DNA from: an uncultured Dysgonomonas sp.
Lineage (GTDB): Bacteria > Bacteroidota > Bacteroidia > Bacteroidales > Dysgonomonadaceae
DNA length: 64,000 bases
Assembly (NCBI GenBank): GCA_945273835.1
Contig: CALYPL010000010.1
Span: 1 to 64,000, forward strand
Direction of reading: 5' to 3'
Shown here: positions 17,852-26,255 of the stretch, in pieces
Position numbering within the stretch: position 1 is the stretch's first letter
Layout: each line of letters starts with the position of its first letter
Made by a program: the position numbers and the translations under genes
The notes under the pieces: generated by a model
The model's input: the letters and a program-made list of their open reading frames with translations, nothing else
Told to the model about the DNA's origin: nothing
Databases searched by the model: none

Positions 17852-18676
17852 ATGAATATGAGTAAAATATCAAATATAATTTTAAGTATAACTACAATAG
17901 CCGGATTGTTTTTAACCTCTTGTGATCAGTCTGAATTAGATACATATTCAGGACGGAATGATATTTATTTCAAAACAGGCACAACTGCAAATGCAGATAA
18001 AGAAGACAAAATTTCAATTCTTCATTTAGGTTATGACAACAAAAAAGATTCAATAATCACGATTGAAACAATTGTAATAGGAGATGTCACTGATTATAAT
18101 CGGCCTATAAATTTCGGGATAGTAGATAGTCTTTCAACAGCAAAATTAGGTAAGGATGTAGAGTTATTATACGACAAATCATATGTAAAAGCAAACTCTA
18201 ATTCAGGTCAAATATCTGTAAGATTAATTGAAACTCCAGAATCCGATAAATCTAAAATAAAATTAACTTTCAAATTACTGCCTAACGAATATTTCTTAGC
18301 GCAATACGTTTATGACTCAAATACTAATAAAGATATTAACTGGAATTTATCGCAATTGTATTTTGACTCAAGCAATGATATGCCTATACTTTGGGCAGAT
18401 GCACAAAGTTATTTTAACAGGCTTTTTGGACAATTCTCTAAAGTTAAATATAAATTTATTTGCGAAACGCTAAATTTTCCTGAAGAATTATTTAGTTATG
18501 ATCCAGCAGTAGAAAAAAATCCCAGAGAATTAGCTGAAGCGAGATTCCCTTCATTGGCATCTTTCTCTTGGATAATGTTACTCAACAGGTCTTTAAAAGA
18601 CTATGAAACAGCGCATGGAGAAAAACTCAAAGATGAAAATGGTGCTCTTGTTACATTTCCATTCTCTTTCAGTTAA
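17852..18676 (+). CDS. DUF4843-type lipoprotein
   Basis: 274-residue lipoprotein with lipobox Cys24 (FLTSCDQSELD). After the linker come ISILHLGYDNKKDS and strand-rich segments with VRLIETPE and LTFKLLPNEYF, as expected for DUF4843 proteins downstream of SusD genes. It is probably a surface accessory subunit of the SusCD complex, possibly with an Ig-like fold; the function is unassigned. It starts at the base after the SusD stop, so the two are translationally coupled. Confidence 0.75.
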   Translation: MNMSKISNIILSITTIAGLFLTSCDQSELDTYSGRNDIYFKTGTTANADKEDKISILHLGYDNKKDSIITIETIVIGDVTDYNRPINFGIVDSLSTAKLGKDVELLYDKSYVKANSNSGQISVRLIETPESDKSKIKLTFKLLPNEYFLAQYVYDSNTNKDINWNLSQLYFDSSNDMPILWADAQSYFNRLFGQFSKVKYKFICETLNFPEELFSYDPAVEKNPRELAEARFPSLASFSWIMLLNRSLKDYETAHGEKLKDENGALVTFPFSFS

Positions 18677-18709
18677 TCATAAAATCAGATCATCTAAAAT
18701 AATTTGAAA

Positions 18710-20395
18710 ATGAAACTTAAGACATATATATCTTTAATGGGAATTTCCCTTATTTTACTATCGTTCATTACATCATGTGTTGACGATAAAGGTAATTATG
18801 ATTATAAAAAAGTAAGCACGATCGAAATGGATTATCCAAAAAATAGTGCTTATGACCCGCCATACCAAGTTGAGTTTACAAGCAGACTAATTATTGATCC
18901 CAAAATAACAATAACGGATGGTGTTGGTAAAGATGACTTTTATTATGAATGGTTCCTTTGTTCAAGCGCTGACGGATCTTCAATACTTCAACTATCTAAG
19001 TCTGACACAACACCGGTACTTGACATATTGTTACCGGAAGAGATGCAAATTTCTAAAACACACCTTGTGACTTTTAGAGCTACAAACAGATTGACAAATC
19101 TATCATTCTCGAAAACCTTTCAAGTGACAGTTAAAGACCGTTTACAAACTGGTTTTCTTGCAATAACTGAAAAGGATGCTGGTGTGGAATTGGATATTAT
19201 AGCTGCTTTTATGAAAGATGGAGTCGAAGAACTGACTCTTCATACAGATATATTACAGTTAAAAAAATCAGCTTTTCCACGAGCAGGACGCAAACCTCTC
19301 GGAATATATGCATTTAAAGATATATATGCTCCAAGTCCGATAGACCCTAATACCAATAGGATAAAATACTCTGTGTATTTATTAACTGACAAAAATACCG
19401 ATCGTATTAAACCTGAAGATTTCTCGTTTAAAGAAAAAAGTTACAATATTAGTCAGGTATCATATATTCCTGATAAATATGCGCCTAAAGAGTATATAGC
19501 TACTAAAATGGCCTATCAAAACGGTGAAAATTATTACGCATATATGGGCGGTAATTGGTTTTTCATGAATCTGATGCCTACTTCAATATTTTTCATGTAT
19601 CCGATCAACATGTACAAAGGGGAAGAAACCACGTATAAAACCCCACCATATATCGCAAATGTGCGATTCGGAGCTATTATATATAATGAAGATGATCATT
19701 GCTTCATGTTGCATAAATACACTTGGGGCGATCTTACAAATACAAAAGCCTTATTTCAGACAGTAAAACTCGCGGATAATCCTGATGACGCGTTTCGATT
19801 TAATAATCCGAACTACGATTTGGTATATATGTCGAATACTAATATTACCAATATAATGGTAAATACATCAACAAACTATAATGACGTATTTGCAATAGTT
19901 AAAGAGAAGATAACAGGGCAATACGAACTACTTAAATTTTCAATGACTAGAAGTGCCAATATAGTTGATAAAAGTAAATCTCGTAAAATAATACCTGCTA
20001 ATATTGACATGGCTAAAATAAAGTATTATTCACACCATCCAAGTGAACCAATACTATATATGGCTTCCGAAGATAAAGTATATCGTGTTATTACAACAAC
20101 ATCAAATATTGATGTACGTGACATAACAGACGAAGTACTTCCTCCAGGAGAAAAGGTATCTTGTCTGAAAAGTATGTTGAAGAAAATCAAGAGACCGCTT
20201 CTGGCAATAGCTACATATAAAGCAAATGGCTCGCTTGATAAAGCTGGAACCTTGAAGATGTATGAAATCAATGTTCAGAATGGTGATCTTACAATAGCTA
20301 AACATCCACAAGAACCGGCAGAAAACGGATATCAGATTGATATGTCATGGAGTGGACTCGGTAAAATAGTCGACATCGAATACAAGGAACAATAA
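18710..20395 (+). CDS. PKD-like family lipoprotein
   Basis: 561-residue lipoprotein, lipobox Cys23 (FITSCVDDKGNYDY), with the N-terminal CxDDxGNYxY pattern of the PKD-like lipoproteins that follow DUF4843 genes in Bacteroidota. An Ig-like segment (YYEWFLCSSADG ... VTFRATNRLTNLSFSKTFQVTV) covers about residues 60-145, and the rest may form a beta-propeller-like domain. A TTG six bases upstream also opens the frame, but the ATG at 18710 is preferred. It is probably exposed at the cell surface as part of the SusCD system; its ligand is unknown. Confidence 0.75.
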   Translation: MKLKTYISLMGISLILLSFITSCVDDKGNYDYKKVSTIEMDYPKNSAYDPPYQVEFTSRLIIDPKITITDGVGKDDFYYEWFLCSSADGSSILQLSKSDTTPVLDILLPEEMQISKTHLVTFRATNRLTNLSFSKTFQVTVKDRLQTGFLAITEKDAGVELDIIAAFMKDGVEELTLHTDILQLKKSAFPRAGRKPLGIYAFKDIYAPSPIDPNTNRIKYSVYLLTDKNTDRIKPEDFSFKEKSYNISQVSYIPDKYAPKEYIATKMAYQNGENYYAYMGGNWFFMNLMPTSIFFMYPINMYKGEETTYKTPPYIANVRFGAIIYNEDDHCFMLHKYTWGDLTNTKALFQTVKLADNPDDAFRFNNPNYDLVYMSNTNITNIMVNTSTNYNDVFAIVKEKITGQYELLKFSMTRSANIVDKSKSRKIIPANIDMAKIKYYSHHPSEPILYMASEDKVYRVITTTSNIDVRDITDEVLPPGEKVSCLKSMLKKIKRPLLAIATYKANGSLDKAGTLKMYEINVQNGDLTIAKHPQEPAENGYQIDMSWSGLGKIVDIEYKEQ

Positions 20396-20396
20396 A

Positions 20397-21776
20397 ATGA
20401 AAAAAATATTAATAATTTCTCTTTTAGTTCTTTGCTATGTAGGTTATACAAATGCATTAACTATCGTCTCAGGAACATGGAATAGAAATGGAAATACTGT
20501 TTATTTCTACGAAGTTGAAAATGGTCAGCTAAAAGAAAAAGCTAATTACATAATTGCTAAAGATAAAAAGTTTGGATTCGCTCTAAACCTTGATAAAGAA
20601 GGTTATTATGTCATCGGCACAAAAAACAGTCAGCTAATGACCGGGAAATTTATATTTTATTTAAAACCCGATGATCAACTTAATGTTAGTATAGGAACTA
20701 ATGATTATGAACTGATTGGAGAAAATACTGCCGAAAACAAAACTTTGAAAGAATGGTTTGACCTATTAAAACCGATCAATCTGAATACAATCTCTTCTAA
20801 AAAAGGGATGTTTATGACATATGCTGAATATTACCCTATTTTGGAAGAAGTCTTTAAAAAGGCGGAAAGTTGGAACTTCCCGCAATCTGATAATAAGACG
20901 TTTGACGAATCATTCCTGACATTCAGAAAGTATGATATAGCATTAGATGCTTTGCAGTTCCTTTTTTTGCCTAAAACAAAACAGCCTGACATTAATTATC
21001 AGCCTGACTGTTATAAAAACTTTACATTCAGTAAACTTTGTAACTCAGATCAACTGATGAACTACCCTTTTGGAAACCGTTTACTGGCAAATATAGATTT
21101 GTACGCCTATCAAGTAAAAAAGAAAGCCAACTCATCAATAGAATTTGGAACCTCAGCATTGTTGAATGACGGGCTTTCAAATATCAAAGATGAATTATTG
21201 AAAGGCGAACTTGTATTAATTTACGCCAAACATAAACAAACCGTAGAAGGATTACTGAACTTTCAGAAAGAATATTCCAAATATCTGACAACAGAAAGTC
21301 AGAATGAAAGGTTTAAAGTTTTGCTCGCTAACAAAGCCAAGAATTCGAAAGGAGATACTGCCATAGACTTTAAATTCCCGAATTCGGAAGGAAAAGAAAT
21401 ATCATTGTCGAGCTTTAAAGGAAAAGCCGTATATATTGACATATGGGCAACATGGTGCGGACCATGCAAAAAAGAAATACCTCATCTGATTAAGTTAGAA
21501 GAAGAATATAAAGACAAAGATATTGTATTCTTAAGTGTATCGATAGATGCACAATCCGATTTAGCCAAATGGAAAAAATTTATCGTTGATAATAATATGA
21601 AAGGTGTACAATTATTTGCGGGTGACAAAGCTAACGATATTTCAAAACCGTATAAACTGAATGGAATTCCACATTTCATTCTCATAGATAAAAACGGTCT
21701 GATTGTCTCGCAAGAAGCACCACGGCCATCAAGTCCTGAAATAAGATTATTACTTGACAATACATTACTTAAATAA
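20397..21776 (+). CDS. TlpA-like thiol:disulfide oxidoreductase
   Basis: 459-residue exported protein: signal peptide 1-20 (ending TNA), an N-terminal DUF4369-like beta domain (about 21-110), a helical linker, and a C-terminal thioredoxin fold (about 322-459) with the redox motif WCGPC at 353-357 and cis-proline segment GIPHF. The expected role is keeping cysteines reduced or isomerised in the periplasm, perhaps for cargo or partners of the SusCD system. It starts one base after the PKD-like gene, ends the operon, and is followed by a strong terminator. Confidence 0.9.
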   Translation: MKKILIISLLVLCYVGYTNALTIVSGTWNRNGNTVYFYEVENGQLKEKANYIIAKDKKFGFALNLDKEGYYVIGTKNSQLMTGKFIFYLKPDDQLNVSIGTNDYELIGENTAENKTLKEWFDLLKPINLNTISSKKGMFMTYAEYYPILEEVFKKAESWNFPQSDNKTFDESFLTFRKYDIALDALQFLFLPKTKQPDINYQPDCYKNFTFSKLCNSDQLMNYPFGNRLLANIDLYAYQVKKKANSSIEFGTSALLNDGLSNIKDELLKGELVLIYAKHKQTVEGLLNFQKEYSKYLTTESQNERFKVLLANKAKNSKGDTAIDFKFPNSEGKEISLSSFKGKAVYIDIWATWCGPCKKEIPHLIKLEEEYKDKDIVFLSVSIDAQSDLAKWKKFIVDNNMKGVQLFAGDKANDISKPYKLNGIPHFILIDKNGLIVSQEAPRPSSPEIRLLLDNTLLK

Positions 21777-21792
21777 ATACTAAACACTTAAG

Positions 21793-21818
21793 ACGGCACA
21801 TGAATATGTGCCGTTTTT
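21793..21818 (+). terminator. terminator of the SusCD operon
   Basis: ACGGCACAT (21793-21801) pairs perfectly with ATGTGCCGT (21806-21814), with loop GAAT, followed by five T's. A classic intrinsic terminator 17 bases after the TlpA-like stop. Confidence 0.88.
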
Positions 21819-21891
21819 ATTCACTAAACCCATAGATGTTAAACTTCAAGTTAAATAAGTTAATTAACACCAATAAATAATTATAAGATCA

Positions 21892-21899
21892 TATATTTG
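21892..21899 (+). promoter_or_regulatory. -7 element before the repeat-containing secreted protein
   Basis: TATATTTG, a full match to TAnnTTTG, 36 bases before the ATG at 21935. With the terminator upstream it makes the next gene an independent unit. Confidence 0.5.
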
Positions 21900-21934
21900 C
21901 GTAAGACCTTCTAAATAAAGAACATTAACCATAA

Positions 21935-23566
21935 ATGGTAAAATTAATTATGAGGTCTAAGAGGTCATTATTTAGCATTCTGATACTTTTGATATCATGT
22001 ATCAGCAGTTTTGCGCAAGTCACGATCGGATCAGGGTTTGAGCCTGACGACAATGCATTATTAGATTTAAAAGAGAATAATACCGGTACTTCAACTAAAG
22101 GATTATTATTACCACGTGTAGCCTTAATAAGTACCGACAATTTCCGTCCATTAACTGCACACGTTGCAGGAATGCTAGTATATAACTTAGCTACTACCGG
22201 TGACGTAACGCCGGGATTTTACATTAATGACGGTAGTAAATGGGTCCGAACAGGAGGCGGATCAAACATTTCTTCAATCGAACCTTGGTTTATAAAAGGC
22301 ACTAACCAACAAGCAACGTCTAACACCCAAGATATTTATCAATCAGGAAATGTAGGAATAGGGACTAAATATCCACTCACCACATTACATGTTGATGGTT
22401 TAAAAGACAACGACTCTATACCGACAAAGCAACAGATTGCCAACGACTTTGTGGTTACCTCAACCGGTAGTGTCGGTATCGGCACAACGACTCCGAATCA
22501 GAGTGCTATTCTAGATATTAATTCATTAAATAAAGGCGTCTTAGTTCCAAAAGTCTCACTTGATACCCCCACGGATACAGTTACTATCAAGAACCCTGCT
22601 CTTGGATTACTTGTTTTTAACACAGGAGAGGGAAATTTGAAAAAAATCGGTTTTTTATATTGGAATGGCGCAGAATGGGTACAATTTGTCACAAGTCCCA
22701 GTAAAGCTCCATATATTGGGGCTCTGGATTGCATTAACGCACGAATGGAGCCTTCCCGTTACACAGCCGGAGAAAATTATGAAGGTACCCTTATTATTCC
22801 TTATTCCGGTGGAAACGGCGCATATTACAATGGAGGCAATATCATATTTTCTTCCGGAGTTACAGGACTTAAGGCTGTATTACAATCAGGATATTTAGCA
22901 TATGGTAACGGGGATCTTGTATATAATCTTTCTGGAACGCCATCCTCATCCAGCCCTGCTCTTGCGACCTTCAATATTGATGCCTTCGGTATAAATTGCC
23001 AAGCTACAGTTGGTGAAAATACGATTAAACAAGGAGAAGTTATATATTGGCATGGTAGTATGCCTGCCAATGTTGGTAGGTACGGTACAATTATAGACAA
23101 TCTGAACATACCTGTTCTCGCAAGCGATTATATCAAAAATATGCCAATTATTGAAGATGTATTTAGGTTGGATGCTGCATTCAACGGCCCATCTACAACT
23201 GAAATACCTTTCCCCTTTATACCTCGTATTTATAATATTTCTGATCAACCTGTTAAGCTTTGGTGGGGGGGTGTAACATCGTTCGAAGGACGTGGCAGAA
23301 GTAATGTATTAATTGCGCCTAATGGTTTTCAAAATCTAGATAACGGTATGTATATGGGTACAGGCGAAAATATGATTGAAGGAAGGTCTACTCCTGCGAA
23401 AGCATTGGATTACGGATCGATTTCGCAAGAAACAATGACCATTGACGTATTTTACATAGGCAAATGGTATCGTCTGTTTTTTACAGGATGGGTCGATAAT
23501 CACAACTCCACAGACGCTTCCCAATATACAAGGGAATTATATATCACTTATCAGCGAATGTACTAA
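21935..23566 (+). CDS. secreted protein with internal repeats, function unknown
   Basis: 543 residues with a signal peptide (about 1-27, ending SFAQ). Two related modules are visible: ALLDLKENNTGTSTKGLLLPRVAL (quoted in part: TKGLLLPRVAL, about 54-64) ending NDGSKWV, and AILDINSLNKGVLVPKVSL (about 191-209) ending WNGAEWV. Between them VGIGT occurs at 140-144 and 180-184, as in phage-fibre-like and adhesin-like Bacteroidota proteins. The C-terminal half (about 255-543) has GALDC and PYSGGNGAYYNG and resembles no domain I can name. A second ATG at codon 6 is possible. It is transcribed alone and is probably surface or secreted; adhesion is a guess. Confidence 0.75.
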   Translation: MVKLIMRSKRSLFSILILLISCISSFAQVTIGSGFEPDDNALLDLKENNTGTSTKGLLLPRVALISTDNFRPLTAHVAGMLVYNLATTGDVTPGFYINDGSKWVRTGGGSNISSIEPWFIKGTNQQATSNTQDIYQSGNVGIGTKYPLTTLHVDGLKDNDSIPTKQQIANDFVVTSTGSVGIGTTTPNQSAILDINSLNKGVLVPKVSLDTPTDTVTIKNPALGLLVFNTGEGNLKKIGFLYWNGAEWVQFVTSPSKAPYIGALDCINARMEPSRYTAGENYEGTLIIPYSGGNGAYYNGGNIIFSSGVTGLKAVLQSGYLAYGNGDLVYNLSGTPSSSSPALATFNIDAFGINCQATVGENTIKQGEVIYWHGSMPANVGRYGTIIDNLNIPVLASDYIKNMPIIEDVFRLDAAFNGPSTTEIPFPFIPRIYNISDQPVKLWWGGVTSFEGRGRSNVLIAPNGFQNLDNGMYMGTGENMIEGRSTPAKALDYGSISQETMTIDVFYIGKWYRLFFTGWVDNHNSTDASQYTRELYITYQRMY

Positions 23567-23620
23567 ACCACATTGTTGTATAATATAAACGAATTTGAAA
23601 CATCAAACTTTATAATAGTA

Positions 23621-23651
23621 AAAAGGTTACGCTTAAATAACGTAACCTTTT
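23621..23651. terminator. bidirectional terminator between convergent genes
   Basis: AAAAGGTTACG (23621-23631) pairs with CGTAACCTTTT (23641-23651) around a 9-base loop; the T-run continues on the plus strand and an A-run precedes on the left, so it can serve both the gene ending at 23566 and the one ending at 23669. Confidence 0.82.
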
Positions 23652-23668
23652 TTATATGATAAAACCGA

Positions 23669-24883
23669 TTATTCTTTAATAATGGTGATGGCTTTTAATA
23701 ATTCTGATTCACCAACTCTAAGAGTGACTTTTGCCTCTGCAGTTTTTGCATTAATTGCATATATAGTAGGTTTACCTTTTACCAGATTTATTGGCAAGTA
23801 AATAGTACCATCATTTCCGTCAGGCCATGCTATGCTTTTTATTTCGCTTGAAACTGGTAATCCTGTTACCCATTTAAAAGATTTATCACTCATCTTAACT
23901 ACAGCAAACCTGCCTGAATTATCCATGTTTCCGTATTTATCTTTTTCATAATAGAATTCAAGCAAAAAATAATCATCGCTAATTGGAAATACTTTACGAA
24001 AACGGTATCCGTCAGACGCTTTAAGTATATCGAAAAAATAATTTTTGTCGAATAATGATTCTCCTTTTTTGATTTTTAATGCTCCTACACCGTTTTTACC
24101 TGTTCCGGAGAATACGTATAGATTATCGTTCGCATCTTTACCTATCTGGGCATAACGCACACTACGCCAAGCTCCGTATGATGAGCCTATGCGATTATCG
24201 TATTGAACAGAAGATATTTCAAGATTATAATTTGTGAAAGCAACTGCCGCTGTATCATGATTTGCATAATTCAATGCAATTGCAAGTTGGTTGTCACCAC
24301 GATCAACTATCCCTGTGATTGAAGGTGTAGTACCATCAATGGCAAAAGATTTTAGATCGACTAATTTCTCCTGACCTGTCACTGTTTCGCCGTTACGAGA
24401 AACAACCATAACTGAAGATGCGCTTATGGCTGCAGCGTAAGAAACTTTGCCAAAAGTTCCTGTATTACCAAAATTGCTTAACTTAACGGGATCGCCCAAA
24501 ACTTTTAGTTTTCCGTCGGCAACAACATACGATCTTAATCCTGCCGAGCCTAACTCATTGGCACCACGACCATAGATATAACCTGTGAACACCTTTGATT
24601 GTTGATTATATGACACTTGAGTAAAAGCATCTTTTACAAATAAAGCATTTGGGTTGTTTAAAACTGTTGTATCTTTAGATTTAGATAAATCATTTAAGAC
24701 TAATAACGAATTTCCTCCTTTAAGATCGGTTTTGGCATTGCCCGATGTTATAACATAGCTGATTTTTTGTTTTACAACATCAGGATTTTTAGTAGACGAA
24801 TCGTCATCATCGCTACATGATAATACAAAAACTCCCGATAATAATGCAAGCGAAATGTTTTTAATAAATTTGAATTTTCCCAT
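23669..24883 (-). CDS. DUF4374-type surface lipoprotein B
   Basis: 404-residue lipoprotein: signal peptide with lipobox Cys23 (VLSCSDDDDSS). SDDDD directly after the Cys matches the Bacteroides fragilis lipoprotein export signal, so surface display is expected. The body is strand-rich with repeated segments such as YVFSGTGKNGVGALKIK and RFAVVKMSDKSFKWVTGLP, consistent with a beta-propeller. It is paralogous to the next gene upstream. As I recall, a DUF4374-type protein (XusB) beside a TonB receptor binds siderophores in B. thetaiotaomicron; a similar role here is inference. It is last in a three-gene unit. Confidence 0.8.
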   Translation of the reverse strand: MGKFKFIKNISLALLSGVFVLSCSDDDDSSTKNPDVVKQKISYVITSGNAKTDLKGGNSLLVLNDLSKSKDTTVLNNPNALFVKDAFTQVSYNQQSKVFTGYIYGRGANELGSAGLRSYVVADGKLKVLGDPVKLSNFGNTGTFGKVSYAAAISASSVMVVSRNGETVTGQEKLVDLKSFAIDGTTPSITGIVDRGDNQLAIALNYANHDTAAVAFTNYNLEISSVQYDNRIGSSYGAWRSVRYAQIGKDANDNLYVFSGTGKNGVGALKIKKGESLFDKNYFFDILKASDGYRFRKVFPISDDYFLLEFYYEKDKYGNMDNSGRFAVVKMSDKSFKWVTGLPVSSEIKSIAWPDGNDGTIYLPINLVKGKPTIYAINAKTAEAKVTLRVGESELLKAITIIKE

Positions 24884-24915
24884 TGTTTTATAGTTTTTAA
24901 ATTTAAAGAAATTGA

Positions 24916-26238
24916 TTAGTTAACAGTCAAATGACCGATAGCTCTGATTTGTGAAGCACCTATAATGGATAAACTTTTTATGGCTTGTGTTTCTCTTGGC
25001 TTTACTTTAAATATTGCCGCATTTTCATTCAATACGGTTATAGGCAGATAAATGCTTCCCTGATAAATCATAGGTATTCCCATATAACTTATTGTACTTT
25101 TATCGGGCAACCCTCCTATCCAGTTGAATGTTTTGGTAGACATATCTACAATTCCGTATTGAGTGGCTTCGCTGGCAAGCGTTACAGCTTTGTCATTATA
25201 TATTTCAAGTAAAAATCGATGTCCGTCGATATACCAAAGACGTTTGAACTTATACCCCCCTGTTTGTGCCTGAATATTGAAATAGTAATTTTTATCGAAA
25301 CCATCCAGGCTGGAATTTACTTTTAAAGCACCGCAAGGTAGTTTTGTTGATGAATTTTCACCTCCGAATGCGCCGGAGAAAACATAGACCGTTCCATCGT
25401 CGGTTTTTCCTATTTGAGAGTAATATTGTGATCTGTATCTTCCTGATGAATAACTGATGCGATTGTCCCCGAAAGTACGCACCACATTCAGATTACCATC
25501 TATTACTGCAACACGTACACTGTCAGGATATGTGATTCTGCCTGTACTTGATCCTCCGTTATCGCTTGACGTCTGCTGATATTCTGATTGTATCATACCT
25601 GTCAGAAATTGATTGTTTCCGAGATCGACTACTCCCGAAAATGTCACAAGATTGCCGTTAGATGTTAAATCTTTGGTCAGAATAGTTTTTTGTTTTTGTA
25701 TTGAAAAATTATCCGCACTTCTTAATACGAATGTAGCACCATCCACTCTGTTTGTACCGTTTTCGTCTTTAATGGCGTTCCCGTTGTCATCAACAGGAGT
25801 TTGTCCGCCCACGCTCGTAACCAAATAGCTATTGAAAAAACCATACGAGGTGAATCGTGTTGAAACAATAAATTGTGCAATCTGATGTAGTGTGCTATCA
25901 CTTTTCAATCTGAAACCATATCCTATGCCAGGGCTACCCTGCTGATATACTAATCCAACGGCAACACCTTTGTTGAACGACCATAAATAATCTGTCATCG
26001 GTAATTGAAGTACATTTGAGCTAATCGGCAAATCTGCTCCTCCATCTAATGATTTGGCTTGCATGATATATTCTGCGCTCGCTCCTTTGACAGCTATTAA
26101 AAATTCTCCTTTTTTATCATATACCGTACTTTTAGGTGTATCATCATTATCATCGCTACATGACATATAGGACAGCGAGGTACACAGGATCATCGCAACT
26201 GCTAAATACTTCTTAAAAGACATCTTCTTTTCAATCAT
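24916..26238 (-). CDS. DUF4374-type surface lipoprotein A
   Basis: 440-residue paralogue of lipoprotein B with signal peptide and Cys27 followed by SDDNDD, again an acidic surface-export signal. Shared features with B are YVFSG, GALKV, FDKNYYFNI, GGYKFKRLW and a TFNWIGGLP segment near the C-terminus. Probably a beta-propeller that presents ligand to the neighbouring TonB receptor; identity of the ligand is unknown. The ATG at codon 6 is an alternative start. Gaps of 17 bases to the receptor gene and 32 to lipoprotein B show one operon. Confidence 0.8.
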   Translation of the reverse strand: MIEKKMSFKKYLAVAMILCTSLSYMSCSDDNDDTPKSTVYDKKGEFLIAVKGASAEYIMQAKSLDGGADLPISSNVLQLPMTDYLWSFNKGVAVGLVYQQGSPGIGYGFRLKSDSTLHQIAQFIVSTRFTSYGFFNSYLVTSVGGQTPVDDNGNAIKDENGTNRVDGATFVLRSADNFSIQKQKTILTKDLTSNGNLVTFSGVVDLGNNQFLTGMIQSEYQQTSSDNGGSSTGRITYPDSVRVAVIDGNLNVVRTFGDNRISYSSGRYRSQYYSQIGKTDDGTVYVFSGAFGGENSSTKLPCGALKVNSSLDGFDKNYYFNIQAQTGGYKFKRLWYIDGHRFLLEIYNDKAVTLASEATQYGIVDMSTKTFNWIGGLPDKSTISYMGIPMIYQGSIYLPITVLNENAAIFKVKPRETQAIKSLSIIGASQIRAIGHLTVN

Positions 26239-26255
26239 ACACTATCTGTTTATTA

